Shown here: positions 8,151 through 16,515 of the stretch, in pieces
How the letters are laid out: every line of letters starts with the position of its first letter
Numbering within the stretch: the stretch's first letter is position 1
NCBI GenBank assembly: GCA_934447715.1
Contig: CAKSER010000003.1
Coordinates: 1-64,000 of the forward strand
DNA length: 64,000 nt
Source of the DNA: an uncultured Eubacteriales bacterium
GTDB lineage: Bacteria > Bacillota > Clostridia > Oscillospirales > CAG-272
Reading direction: 5' to 3'
Notes under the pieces: model-generated
Database searches by the model: none
Seen by the model: only the letters and a program-made list of their open reading frames with translations
Told to the model about the DNA's origin: nothing
Made by a program: the position numbers and the translations under genes

Positions 8151-8922
8151 AGGGTGTGCGCGAGACCTTTTTGATTGCGATAATCGAGCGCTCCTGTAGT
8201 TCATCCTTGCATTTGAGTGAAAAATGATCGCAGGAAATAAGCTCGCCGCCGAGAACAGAAATTGCGCCGGCAGCTTCCTCGAGCTCGATGTCGGAAAGAC
8301 GGGATTTCATCGCGATAAATACCCCTCCGGGCTTTACAAACGGCAAAGCAAGCTCGCAAAGGATGTTGAGCCTTGCAACCGCTCTTGCACATGCCGCATC
8401 AAAGCGCTCGCGGTATTCGACCTTTTCCGGCTGATCTGCTGCGGTTTTTGCGCCTCCTGCCTTCTTACGATTGCCGTTCTGCCGCTTTCCCTTCGGTGCG
8501 GGCGCGCAAAACTCCTCTGCCCTGCCGACTGCGGTTTTGATGTTGCGAAGCCCAAGCTCGGATGCGGTCGAGGAAATGTATGACATCTTTTTTGCGGTCG
8601 AATCGAGCGCGACAACCGAAAGATCGGGCCTTGCAACCGCAATCGGAAGCGACGGAAAGCCGGCTCCGCTGCCGATATCGATCAGCCTCGCGCCCTGCGG
8701 AATGTACGAAAGACAGGTCAGACTGTCCGCGATATGCTTCGAGGCGATATCCTCCGGATCGGTGATCGCGGTCAGATTCATGACGCTGTTTGCCTTGATC
8801 AGATGCTCCGCAATTCCGGCAAGCGCCGTGATTTTTTTGCCGTCGGCATTATCAAGGGCAATCCCGTTTTCGTCAAGCGCCCTTTCGATTATTTCTTCCA
8901 AATTTATCTCTTTTATATCCAT
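8104..8922 (-). CDS. rsmG: 16S rRNA m7G527 methyltransferase RsmG (GidB)
   Basis: 272 residues; the family is usually about 210-240. It methylates N7 of G527 of 16S rRNA using SAM. The SAM loop IDIGSGAGFPSLPIAV is at about 81-96 and the motif VVALDSTAKKMSYI at about 103-116. Two oddities are seen. A basic low-complexity insert (KGKRQNGNRKKAGGAK) lies near 144-160 inside the methyltransferase fold. The last ~20 residues (after IIAIKKV) are read from the 50-bp tandem repeats. It lies downstream of mnmG, the usual gidA-gidB order, with a parS site between. Confidence 0.94.
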   Translation of the reverse strand: MDIKEINLEEIIERALDENGIALDNADGKKITALAGIAEHLIKANSVMNLTAITDPEDIASKHIADSLTCLSYIPQGARLIDIGSGAGFPSLPIAVARPDLSVVALDSTAKKMSYISSTASELGLRNIKTAVGRAEEFCAPAPKGKRQNGNRKKAGGAKTAADQPEKVEYRERFDAACARAVARLNILCELALPFVKPGGVFIAMKSRLSDIELEEAAGAISVLGGELISCDHFSLKCKDELQERSIIAIKKVSRTPSCYPRQYSQISKKPL

Positions 8923-8963
8923 TTACAGCATTATCCTTTATAAAAATCGGGGCTGCGCCTCGA

Positions 8964-8979
8964 TGTTTCACGTGAAACA
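8964..8979. promoter_or_regulatory. parS site 2
   Basis: A second perfect TGTTTCACGTGAAACA palindrome, between rsmG and mnmG and 2.94 kb from site 1. Two sites around parA/noc/rsmG are typical of an origin-proximal ParB loading zone. Confidence 0.97.
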
Positions 8980-9111
8980 TTTTGCAAAACACATTGCGGC
9001 GAGCCGAAACCGTTTGCCGAAATTGCCGGTCAGAGCTTTTAAGCGGTGCTCGCTTGTCGTCCGGAAATTTGTCTGCCGGCAATTTGTCTGATGCAATCGG
9101 CAGCCTGCCTG

Positions 9112-11178
9112 TCAGCTGCCGCTCTTTTCTTTGCCGGAATCGCGATCTCTGCGCTCCTTCTGCGCAAGCCAGATCATAAGAACCGAAATGTCGGCAGGAG
9201 ATACTCCGCTGATCCTCGATGCCTGACCGAGATCTGTCGGGCGGATTTTGGTCAGCTTCTGCCGAGCTTCGATGCGAAGCCCCAGAATCGATTCATAGTC
9301 AATGTCGGAGGGCAGCTTCTTCTCTGCCATCCGCATCGCCTTTTTTGCCTCCGCAAGCTGGCGCTTTATGTATCCGTCATACTTGATCTTTACCTGTACA
9401 CAGGTTTTTACGGCTGTCGAAAGCTCCGGACGGTCGGGGTCAAACGGAGCAAGCATGTCGTATTCCACCTGCGGACGCTTTAGCAGCTCGGAAAGCCGGA
9501 TTCCGCCGGAAATCGGCGCTGTTCCGACGCTTTCGAGAAGTTCGTTGAGCGAGTCCGACTGCGGAATCGTACTGCTCTCGCACCTGATAATCTCGTCCTC
9601 AATCTGCTTCTGCTTTTCTAAAAAACGGTCGTACCTTTCCTTTGAGATCAGCCCGGCACGGTAGCCGATCGGTGTAAGCCGCTCGTCCGCGTTGTCCTGA
9701 CGCAAAAGCAGGCGGTATTCCGATCTTGAGGTCATTATTCTGTACGGCTCGTTTGTGCCCTTTGTAATAAGGTCATCGATAAGCGTGCCGATATATGAGC
9801 TGTCCCTTGAAAGAATCACAGGCTCGCGCTTGAGAATTTTCAGCGCCGCGTTCATCCCGGCGATAAGCCCCTGCGCTGCCGCCTCCTCATAGCCGGAGGT
9901 GCCGTTGAACTGCCCTGCTCCGTAAAGCCCGGAAATGTCCTTGTATTCAAGCGTCGCAGAAAGCTGCGTCGGATCGGTGCAGTCGTACTCGATTGCATAT
10001 CCGCCCCTCATCGTCTGCGCGTGCTCAAAGCCGGGAAGCGTGTGAAGCATCCTTATCTGAACGTCCTCCGGAAGCGACGAGCTGAAGCCCTGCAGATAGA
10101 TCTCCTTTGTGTCCTTTCCCATCGGCTCGACAAACAGCTGATGCCGCTCCTTGTCTGCAAAGCGGACGATTTTATCCTCAATGCTCGGGCAGTACCTGGG
10201 TCCCGTGCCCTCGATCATGCCGTTGTAAAGCGGAGAGCGGTCGAGGTTGTCTCTTATCACTCTGTGGGTGTCGCTGTTCGTATAGACAATGTGGCAGGGG
10301 ATCTGATTAATCCTGTTAAGCTCATTTTCGTCGGTAAGAGCCGAAAACGGGGTGATATGCTCCTCTCCCTCCTGCCTTTCAAGACGGGAAAAGTCGATTG
10401 AATCCGCATGGATTCTCGGCGGAGTGCCGGTTTTAAAGCGCATCATGCGGATGCCCTTGCTCTTTAGCGCATCGGAAAGCCCGATTGCCGGCAGCATTCC
10501 GTCAGGCCCCGAGCTGTATGCCTTAAGACCGACGATTACCCTCCCGTCAAGATATGTGCCTGCCGCAATGACAGCAGCCTTGACGCTCCATACCGTGCCG
10601 AGCTTTGTTACAACTCCGGTTATATATTTTTTTCCATTTTCGCCAATTTCTGTAATTATATCGACAATTTCTGCCTGAACAAGCCGCAGATTCTTCTGAT
10701 TTTCGACAACGCTCTTCATAATCCTGCGGTATTCCATCCGATCCGCCTGGATGCGCTTGGAATGAACCGCCGGGCCCTTGCCGAGGTTGAGCGTGCGGCT
10801 CTGCAGGGTCACAAGATCGGCTGATCTGCCCATCTGACCGCCGAGCGCGTCGATCTCAAAGACAAGATGCCCCTTTCCGGTTCCGCCGATCGACGGATTG
10901 CAGGGCATGTTTGAAAGCGCGTCGAGGGTAATCGTAAAAAGCACGGTGTCAAGACCGAGCCTTGCGGAGGCAAGCGCCGCCTCAACCCCGGCATGTCCCG
11001 CGCCGATTATTGCAACATCCGCTAGGTTATAGCTGTCGTTTATGCTACAGGCTTCGGAGCTGTCCGATCGGTTAACGCAGTTAAAACCGGATGCCTCTCC
11101 TGCTGTCGATTCCCCGGTGCCCCTGTATTCATTTTTGTCTGTTAACGATGTTTTAGCTTCTGTATTTGCTTCCTTCAT
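9112..11178 (-). CDS. mnmG: tRNA uridine-5-carboxymethylaminomethyl modification enzyme MnmG (GidA)
   Basis: 688 residues; the family is about 620-635. With MnmE it makes the cmnm5/nm5 modification of wobble U34 in tRNAs, using FAD and methylene-THF. The FAD-binding AIIGAGHAGVEAA lies near residue 56, with MPCNPSIGGTGKGHLVFEIDALGG after it and GQFNGTSGYEEAAAQGLIAG in the second half. The first ~50 residues are a Ser/Thr/Glu-rich extension not usual for MnmG; I see no alternative internal start before the FAD motif. It is 22 bp downstream of truB and probably cotranscribed. mnmE, its partner, is not in the window. Confidence 0.96.
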   Translation of the reverse strand: MKEANTEAKTSLTDKNEYRGTGESTAGEASGFNCVNRSDSSEACSINDSYNLADVAIIGAGHAGVEAALASARLGLDTVLFTITLDALSNMPCNPSIGGTGKGHLVFEIDALGGQMGRSADLVTLQSRTLNLGKGPAVHSKRIQADRMEYRRIMKSVVENQKNLRLVQAEIVDIITEIGENGKKYITGVVTKLGTVWSVKAAVIAAGTYLDGRVIVGLKAYSSGPDGMLPAIGLSDALKSKGIRMMRFKTGTPPRIHADSIDFSRLERQEGEEHITPFSALTDENELNRINQIPCHIVYTNSDTHRVIRDNLDRSPLYNGMIEGTGPRYCPSIEDKIVRFADKERHQLFVEPMGKDTKEIYLQGFSSSLPEDVQIRMLHTLPGFEHAQTMRGGYAIEYDCTDPTQLSATLEYKDISGLYGAGQFNGTSGYEEAAAQGLIAGMNAALKILKREPVILSRDSSYIGTLIDDLITKGTNEPYRIMTSRSEYRLLLRQDNADERLTPIGYRAGLISKERYDRFLEKQKQIEDEIIRCESSTIPQSDSLNELLESVGTAPISGGIRLSELLKRPQVEYDMLAPFDPDRPELSTAVKTCVQVKIKYDGYIKRQLAEAKKAMRMAEKKLPSDIDYESILGLRIEARQKLTKIRPTDLGQASRISGVSPADISVLMIWLAQKERRDRDSGKEKSGS

Positions 11179-11200
11179 TTATATCTGCCCTGATTTTCGA

Positions 11201-12160
11201 TTATTTGATTGTGCTGACGTTCTGATCAAGGCTGAAAAGCTTGATCGCCTTGATTGCTCTGCCGTCCTCAAAGTCCATAACATCCCCGATGCCGAAAAAG
11301 CCGTCCTTGTCATAAAGCCGCAGCCGCAGCCCTAATGGAAGAGAAAGACTAAGCCCCGAGCGGACAAGATCTGCCTCGTTTCTTCTGTCAAGATAGAGCT
11401 CGGCGCCGTTTTTTGAAAGAAACGCCGGATAATCGCTTAGTCTTAGAACCGGGCAGGAGGAAAACAGCCGCTCTGTCGGAATAAGGCAGGAGGCAAGCTG
11501 CCCTTCATCCATTTCGTAAAGCTCGTCAAGCGTATAGCTTTCCGAAAGTGAAAAGCCGCCGGATTCGGTTCTTACAAGAGAGGACATCGCGCCCCCACAG
11601 CCGAGTTTTGAGCCGATATCGGCGCAAAGCGTTCTTATATAGGTTCCCTTCGAGCAGTGAACGTCAAGAAGATAATCGCCGCTCGCCTCTAAGACAGAGG
11701 AAATTCCGATCGAGAAGACCGAAACCGGCCTCGGCTCTCTTTCAACCGAAATTCCCTTTCTTGCAAGATCGGCAAGCTTTCTTCCGCCGACCTTGAGTGC
11801 CGAATACATCGGGGGAATCTGATTTATATTTCCCACAAATGATGCGGCTGCGTCAAATACCTCTTTTTGTGACGGCAGCGCCCGGTCCTTAGGAAGCGAA
11901 AAAAGAATATTTCCGCTTGTGTCCTCGGTGTCGGTCGTGATCCCGAGCTTCAGCCCGGCTTTGTAGCACTTGTCGTGCGTGACAAGATATTCGGATGCCT
12001 TGACGGCCCGGCCGATCAAAACGACAAGAACGCCTGTCGCCATCGGATCGAGCGTGCCGGTGTGGCCGACCTGCTTTGTTTTATAAATTTTTCTTACCTT
12101 ATATATAACGTCGTGGGAGGTCATTCCGCACGGCTTGTTGACTATCAGTATTCCGTCCAT
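11201..12160 (-). CDS. truB: tRNA pseudouridine-55 synthase TruB
   Basis: About 319 residues starting at MDGILIVNKPCGMTSHD. The ATG at 12160 follows CCCGGAG, and the frame upstream of it does not look like TruB. It makes pseudouridine 55 in the T-loop of tRNAs. The catalytic motif is QVGHTGTLDPMATGVLVVLIG, with the nucleophilic Asp in TLDP; the RNA-contact motif SALKVGGRKLADLARKG follows. A PUA-like C-terminal region covers the last ~70 residues. mnmG follows after 22 bp. Confidence 0.95.
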   Translation of the reverse strand: MDGILIVNKPCGMTSHDVIYKVRKIYKTKQVGHTGTLDPMATGVLVVLIGRAVKASEYLVTHDKCYKAGLKLGITTDTEDTSGNILFSLPKDRALPSQKEVFDAAASFVGNINQIPPMYSALKVGGRKLADLARKGISVEREPRPVSVFSIGISSVLEASGDYLLDVHCSKGTYIRTLCADIGSKLGCGGAMSSLVRTESGGFSLSESYTLDELYEMDEGQLASCLIPTERLFSSCPVLRLSDYPAFLSKNGAELYLDRRNEADLVRSGLSLSLPLGLRLRLYDKDGFFGIGDVMDFEDGRAIKAIKLFSLDQNVSTIK

Positions 12161-12297
12161 AAAAGCTCCGGGATTTTTGCATTTTGATATTTGTTCTGAC
12201 GATGACCGGACAGTTATCGTCCGGCAAGGGCAGACCATTGCCGCACAGCTTAGCTTTGTCGGCAGTATGGCATTTTTGCAGACCTGTCCTAGCAGCC

Positions 12298-13761
12298 TCA
12301 GCTTCTGTATTTTTTGTTGAACTCGCGCAGCGCCTGCTCTCTTCTGCGCTTCTTTTCGATTGCGGTTTTAACAAAATAAATGATTATAAGCGCGGCAATT
12401 ACAAGCAGCGTGATCCTGAAAAGCGGAGTTTTCGTGATTCTTCTGAAGCTGTCAAGAATATACAGCCATTCCGAGCGCTCGACATTGTTTTTTGCAACCA
12501 GATCGACCTTTGAAAGCTCCTTTCCGTTGTAGTAGACGGTAAGAACCCCTGCCTTTTGTCCCATTTCGACCGGGGCTGTGAGGCTGTCGGAGGAAAGCAC
12601 CCAGGAATATGACACGACATCCGAGGTCTTTTCGTTGTTCGGCAGATACAGATCGATCGAATGCTCCGGGAGCAGTGTGACATGGTCGATATTTGTGCCG
12701 AGCCTTACCGGAATTTCGCAGACAATGGTCGAAACATCGATCACCTTGCGGAAGGAATAGTTTCTTATCGCGTACTGAAACAGCTTTTTCGCATCGGTAT
12801 AGCCGGCGATGCGGTTAAAGGTGACAGCCGGAGTAACAACGGTTTTCTCCCCGGTCGTTTCGTCGATCTCGACGACCTCCTCCGAAAGAACCTCGACAAT
12901 CTCCTCGCCGCCCAGGACGATCGATATGTAATCAACGCCGTTGTACTGCGCGGAGGCGATAATCGAATAGCCTGCCTGGGCGGTATAGCTTACGCTCATT
13001 CCGTTTACGATGCTGTAGTAATATGCATTTGTGCTTGTGACATTGATAAAGTAGTTTCTGTTTGAAATGATCCTCTCCGCATGCTGGTTTGTTTCCGGGA
13101 TAGAATATCTCGACACGCCGCAGAGCTCCATGAAGGTGGAGTTGTAGTAGCAGTATTTTGCAAGGATAACAAGATCCGAGGCGGTCGTGACCATTGCAGA
13201 GTCGTGAAGTCCGGTCGGGTTTGTGTAGTTTGTGTCCTTCATTCCGAGCGAGAGCGCCTTTTCGTTCATCATCTCGGCGAATTTGTTCGGAGTGCCTGCA
13301 ATGTCGGTCGCAAGGATGCTTGCCGCATCGTTTGCACCGTTAACGATTACCGCGGCGATTAAATCCTTTGCGGTAAGCATTTCTCCGGTTTTAAAACCGA
13401 TTCGGTTTCCGGTGACATTCCTTAAAGCTGCGGCGGTGACGGTTACATAGGTTCCCTCCATGCTGTCGCCGTAGTGCTCAAGGGCAATGAGTGCGGTCAT
13501 CATCTTGACTGCGCCTGCCGGATACATCGGGGAGTCGGCGTTTTTCGACCAGACGGTCTTGTCCGCCTGAACGCAGAAAACAAGGGCGCTTTTTGCCGTT
13601 TCAAGCGCCGGATCGGCAGGCTTTTCGCTTTCGTCCGCCATGACAGGCAGAACTGCCGTAATGCAAAAAACAAAGGCAAAGATCAGCGAAAGCAGAGGGT
13701 GTATAAGCCCCAAGCCTTTTTTATTTGATTTTTTTCGGAATAAAGATTTAAAAGTATGCAT
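12298..13761 (-). CDS. DacF/PBP5-like protein with all three catalytic motifs lost
   Basis: 487 residues with the full DacF/PBP5 layout: signal peptide (about 18-41), peptidase S11 domain, PBP5 C-terminal beta domain (about 350-430), a membrane helix (about 450-472) and a basic tail. Family members are D-alanyl-D-alanine carboxypeptidases that trim peptidoglycan stems. All three active-site motifs are missing. SxxK is GAVK (83-86, within YPAGAVKMMTAL), SxN is GAN (142-144, within NGANDAASIL) and KTG is SVS (256-258, within NGMSVSYTAQAGY). The surrounding sequence is well kept, so decay is unlikely. I infer a non-catalytic cell-wall binding or regulatory protein. Upstream is ribF, downstream truB. 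Confidence 0.88.
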   Translation of the reverse strand: MHTFKSLFRKKSNKKGLGLIHPLLSLIFAFVFCITAVLPVMADESEKPADPALETAKSALVFCVQADKTVWSKNADSPMYPAGAVKMMTALIALEHYGDSMEGTYVTVTAAALRNVTGNRIGFKTGEMLTAKDLIAAVIVNGANDAASILATDIAGTPNKFAEMMNEKALSLGMKDTNYTNPTGLHDSAMVTTASDLVILAKYCYYNSTFMELCGVSRYSIPETNQHAERIISNRNYFINVTSTNAYYYSIVNGMSVSYTAQAGYSIIASAQYNGVDYISIVLGGEEIVEVLSEEVVEIDETTGEKTVVTPAVTFNRIAGYTDAKKLFQYAIRNYSFRKVIDVSTIVCEIPVRLGTNIDHVTLLPEHSIDLYLPNNEKTSDVVSYSWVLSSDSLTAPVEMGQKAGVLTVYYNGKELSKVDLVAKNNVERSEWLYILDSFRRITKTPLFRITLLVIAALIIIYFVKTAIEKKRRREQALREFNKKYRS

Positions 13762-13969
13762 TATCTACCGATCCCGTAATACTGATATGGTTTTGTTTTT
13801 AAAGCTCGGCTGATATAGCCGGGACGAATCTCCTTTGCGCCTTTTTACCGGGATTTTCCGGACAATCCCCGGAAGCTCGCCGGACAATATGCTGACACTC
13901 CCCGGAAATTCCACAGACATTCCCCGGATTTTCCCGGTCGGATGCCCCGATTATCTGTCTTGCCACCGA

Positions 13970-15349
13970 TTACCTGTCCTTTTGAAGCGAAAGCGAATGC
14001 GCTATGTCTTTTTTAATCTGCTCTGCAAGCTCCTTGGGCGACGAAAAGACAAGCTCGTCGCGCAGACGGGAGATGAAGAACACCTCGATTTCCCTTCCGT
14101 AAAGGTCACCGACATTTTCCGCGATAATGTGTGTTTCAAGCAGATCGGTCTTGCCCTCCTCGTTTTTGAAGGTGGGATGCACACCGATATCGGTAACAGC
14201 CGGAAGATATTTTCCGTCAAGGAGAACACAGCTTGCATAAACGCCGCGGCAGAGGGGCGTCATCCCGTCCGGGATTTTTTGGTTAATTGTCGGAGCATCG
14301 AGCTTTGCTTTGCCGTCGCCCCTGCCGGAAATCACCTCGGAGCAGACAGAAAAATCTCTGCCTAAAAGAAGATTAGCTCTTTCGATATCGCCGCTTTTAA
14401 GCGCCTTGCGGATATCGGATGAGGAAACCGGAATCATACAGCCTGCCTGAAAAGAACCCTGCGCGCCGCCCATGACGGGAAAAGAGCTGCCCATTCCAAA
14501 CGGAGAGCCGCTTATGCCGGTTGCAGCACTACCTGCACCGCCTGCATTCGTTCTATTGCCCGTGCCGAACTGCCCTGCTCCTCCGAGCGGAGCTCCAAAC
14601 GGAGCACCTCCGAATTGAGAACCTCCAAACGAAGAGCCTCCGATAGGCGCCCCCCCAAACGAAGCTCCTCCAAACGGTGCCGCTCCTCCCATGCCGAAGC
14701 GAGGCATCGAACCGGGTGCGCCGATTCCGGCACCGAGCGGAGGAATGTAGGGCTCGTCATTTTCGCCGCTTTCGCTTTCCGTTAAGCCGGCGCTTAGGTT
14801 CGGGTCGCAGACTCTGATCTCGCCGATGACCGAGCAGGAAATCCCTGCCCTTACGCAAAGACGGCGAAGTGTCTCCGCATCCCCTTCGGCGCCTCTGCCG
14901 AAGCGGAAGTTGTAGCCGCAGAAAACGTTTTTTGCAAAAAGAGAGCCCTTTAAAACCGACATAACAAATTCTTCTGCCGAAAGATCTCTGATATTTTCAA
15001 AATCCTCTATTACAACAAGCTCCGCGCCGAGCCCTTCAAGCAGCTCTGCCTTCTTTTCGTTTGATGTAATAAAGCCGTCGCCCTTTTTAAGGCCGGAAAA
15101 GGTGAACACAAGAAGCTTTGATGAGGGGTAGATCTTCTTTATTTCAAGAGCGTTTTTAATAAGCGCCCTGTGGCCTGTATGAACCCCGTCAAAGTTTCCG
15201 AGCGCGACGACCGTCTCCTGAATCCTTTCGGGATTGTCTCCGTAAGGATCAAGCTCGATCATCTCGTCTGCAGAAAGCGGATTTGATTTTGCCCTTTCCG
15301 CCTCCTTTAAAGCAAACGCCCGGTACTGTTCAATACTGTAAAAAATCAT
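13970..15349 (-). CDS. ribF: Riboflavin kinase/FAD synthetase RibF with a Gly/Phe-rich insert
   Basis: 459 residues; RibF is usually about 310. It phosphorylates riboflavin to FMN and adenylates FMN to FAD. The FMN adenylyltransferase part has ALGNFDGVHTGHRAL (49-63) and CGYNFRFGRGAEGD (about 144-157). A low-complexity insert rich in FGGA/GGS units fills about 183-303. The conserved VSSSDIRKAL follows at 308-317. The riboflavin kinase domain has APTIN, RGVYAS, DIGVHPTF and LETH. About 28 extra residues precede the usual start. The insert probably forms a loop between conserved elements, so activity is plausible. It is upstream of the DacF-like gene. Confidence 0.92.
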   Translation of the reverse strand: MIFYSIEQYRAFALKEAERAKSNPLSADEMIELDPYGDNPERIQETVVALGNFDGVHTGHRALIKNALEIKKIYPSSKLLVFTFSGLKKGDGFITSNEKKAELLEGLGAELVVIEDFENIRDLSAEEFVMSVLKGSLFAKNVFCGYNFRFGRGAEGDAETLRRLCVRAGISCSVIGEIRVCDPNLSAGLTESESGENDEPYIPPLGAGIGAPGSMPRFGMGGAAPFGGASFGGAPIGGSSFGGSQFGGAPFGAPLGGAGQFGTGNRTNAGGAGSAATGISGSPFGMGSSFPVMGGAQGSFQAGCMIPVSSSDIRKALKSGDIERANLLLGRDFSVCSEVISGRGDGKAKLDAPTINQKIPDGMTPLCRGVYASCVLLDGKYLPAVTDIGVHPTFKNEEGKTDLLETHIIAENVGDLYGREIEVFFISRLRDELVFSSPKELAEQIKKDIAHSLSLQKDR

Positions 15350-15371
15350 TAAAAATGTCCTTAAAATTATG

Positions 15372-15626
15372 TCAGCAGCCGAGATAGCAGTGCAGCATCG
15401 AGCTTAAAATGTCGTCGCGTTCGATGCGGCAGATGAGGGCTCTGGCGCTCTTGTGATTTGTGATATATGTCGGGTCGTCCGAAAGGAGGTAGCCTACGAT
15501 CTGATTGATCGGGTTGTAGCCCTTTTCGCTTAGCGCGTCGTAAACGATCTGCATAATTCTTCGAATTTCCGCGTCCTTGTCGTCCCTTATCGAGAAGGTA
15601 ATTGTTTTGTTGTTGTCTTCTGTCAT
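15372..15626 (-). CDS. IreB-family regulatory phosphoprotein (UPF0297)
   Basis: About 84 residues from MTEDNNKTITFS. The ATG at 15626 follows GGAAAGGA. IreB proteins are small Thr-phosphorylated regulators acting with the IreK/PrkC Ser/Thr kinase in Firmicutes. Family features seen are the start ending in TITF, the IRRIMQIVYDALSEKGYNPINQIVGYLLSDDPTYITNHKSAR block, and the C-terminal IERDDILSSMLHCYLG. The usual partners (ruvX, DUF1292) are not beside it; ribF is immediately downstream. Confidence 0.88.
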   Translation of the reverse strand: MTEDNNKTITFSIRDDKDAEIRRIMQIVYDALSEKGYNPINQIVGYLLSDDPTYITNHKSARALICRIERDDILSSMLHCYLGC

Positions 15627-15726
15627 GACAAATCCTTTCCTTTGGTGCATGCCGCACCGAAAAAATAATTTATATAGTGTAAAGACGGTTTTCCGTCCGA
15701 ATGCGATTGCGTTTTAATTGCTTTAA

Positions 15727-15975
15727 TTAGCCTCCCTGCGAATCGCTCGGCTCGCTTTCGTATTCCGACTCGCTGTCCGATTCGTCTTCGCTGTCGGATT
15801 CGGGCTCTTCGGTTTCGGTCGGCAAAAGGCTCTCTTTGGCAGTCGTTTCGTTTGATGGGCGTTTGATAAAGGTAAAATCGTAGTATCCGCGGTCGTAAAG
15901 GATCATTGCCGCAAGAATGAAAAGAAGCGACAAAATATAAAATGTGCGCGCGAATATTCTTCTGAATCTGTGCAT
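15727..15975 (-). CDS. Small membrane protein with acidic tail, unknown
   Basis: 82 residues, not recognised. A basic start (MHRFRRIFAR), one membrane helix at about 10-27, then a tail rich in Glu, Asp and Ser (SDSEDESDSESEYESE). Positive-inside topology would put the acidic tail outside. It lies between rlmH and the IreB-family gene on the same strand. No known domain. Confidence 0.6.
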   Translation of the reverse strand: MHRFRRIFARTFYILSLLFILAAMILYDRGYYDFTFIKRPSNETTAKESLLPTETEEPESDSEDESDSESEYESEPSDSQGG

Positions 15976-16089
15976 TGCGCTCCTTTCGTTAAATCCTCTT
16001 TTTCATTTTTGCTGCTTTTTGCCGAAATTCACAGCCTTTGATTGCTTTTGCCTGCTTTTGCAGTCCTTCATTGCTCCGGGCTGCTCCCT

Positions 16090-16515
16090 TTATTTGTGAT
16101 ATTTTCCGTGATTGATTATCGTAAAGGCGCGGTAGATCTGTTCGAGCAGGATCATGCGCATGAGCTGGTGCGGAAAGGTCATTTTCGAAAAGGAAAGCCG
16201 AAGCTCGCAGTAGCTCTTGATCTCCTCGGGAAGACCGTCGGAGCCTCCGATTATAAATACGATTTCCGAAACACCCGATACGGTAAGCCTTTCGACCGTG
16301 TCGGCAAGCTCCTTTGAATCGAGCATTTTTCCCTCGATGCAGAGGGCAATCTTGTATGCCCTTTGCGGAAGTGCTGCAAGCATTTTCTGATCTGTCGCAA
16401 ATTCCTTTACTGCGATCCTTGCAAATGCCGAAATTCTTTTTAGATATTCGGCACATCCGTCCCGTAAATACTGCTCCTTTAGATTTCCGTTGCAGAAAAT
16501 TTCAATATCGAGCAT
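16090..16515 (-). CDS. rlmH: 23S rRNA pseudouridine-1915 N3-methyltransferase RlmH
   Basis: 141 residues, slightly short for the family (about 155-160). RlmH is a SPOUT methyltransferase acting on pseudouridine 1915 in helix 69 of assembled ribosomes. Family motifs are FIIGGSDGLPEEI, LSFSKMTFPHQLMRMILLEQIYRAF and the C-terminal GKYHK. The start overlaps the rnfD stop in a TGATG arrangement, so it is translationally coupled to rnfD. Confidence 0.94.
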   Translation of the reverse strand: MLDIEIFCNGNLKEQYLRDGCAEYLKRISAFARIAVKEFATDQKMLAALPQRAYKIALCIEGKMLDSKELADTVERLTVSGVSEIVFIIGGSDGLPEEIKSYCELRLSFSKMTFPHQLMRMILLEQIYRAFTIINHGKYHK

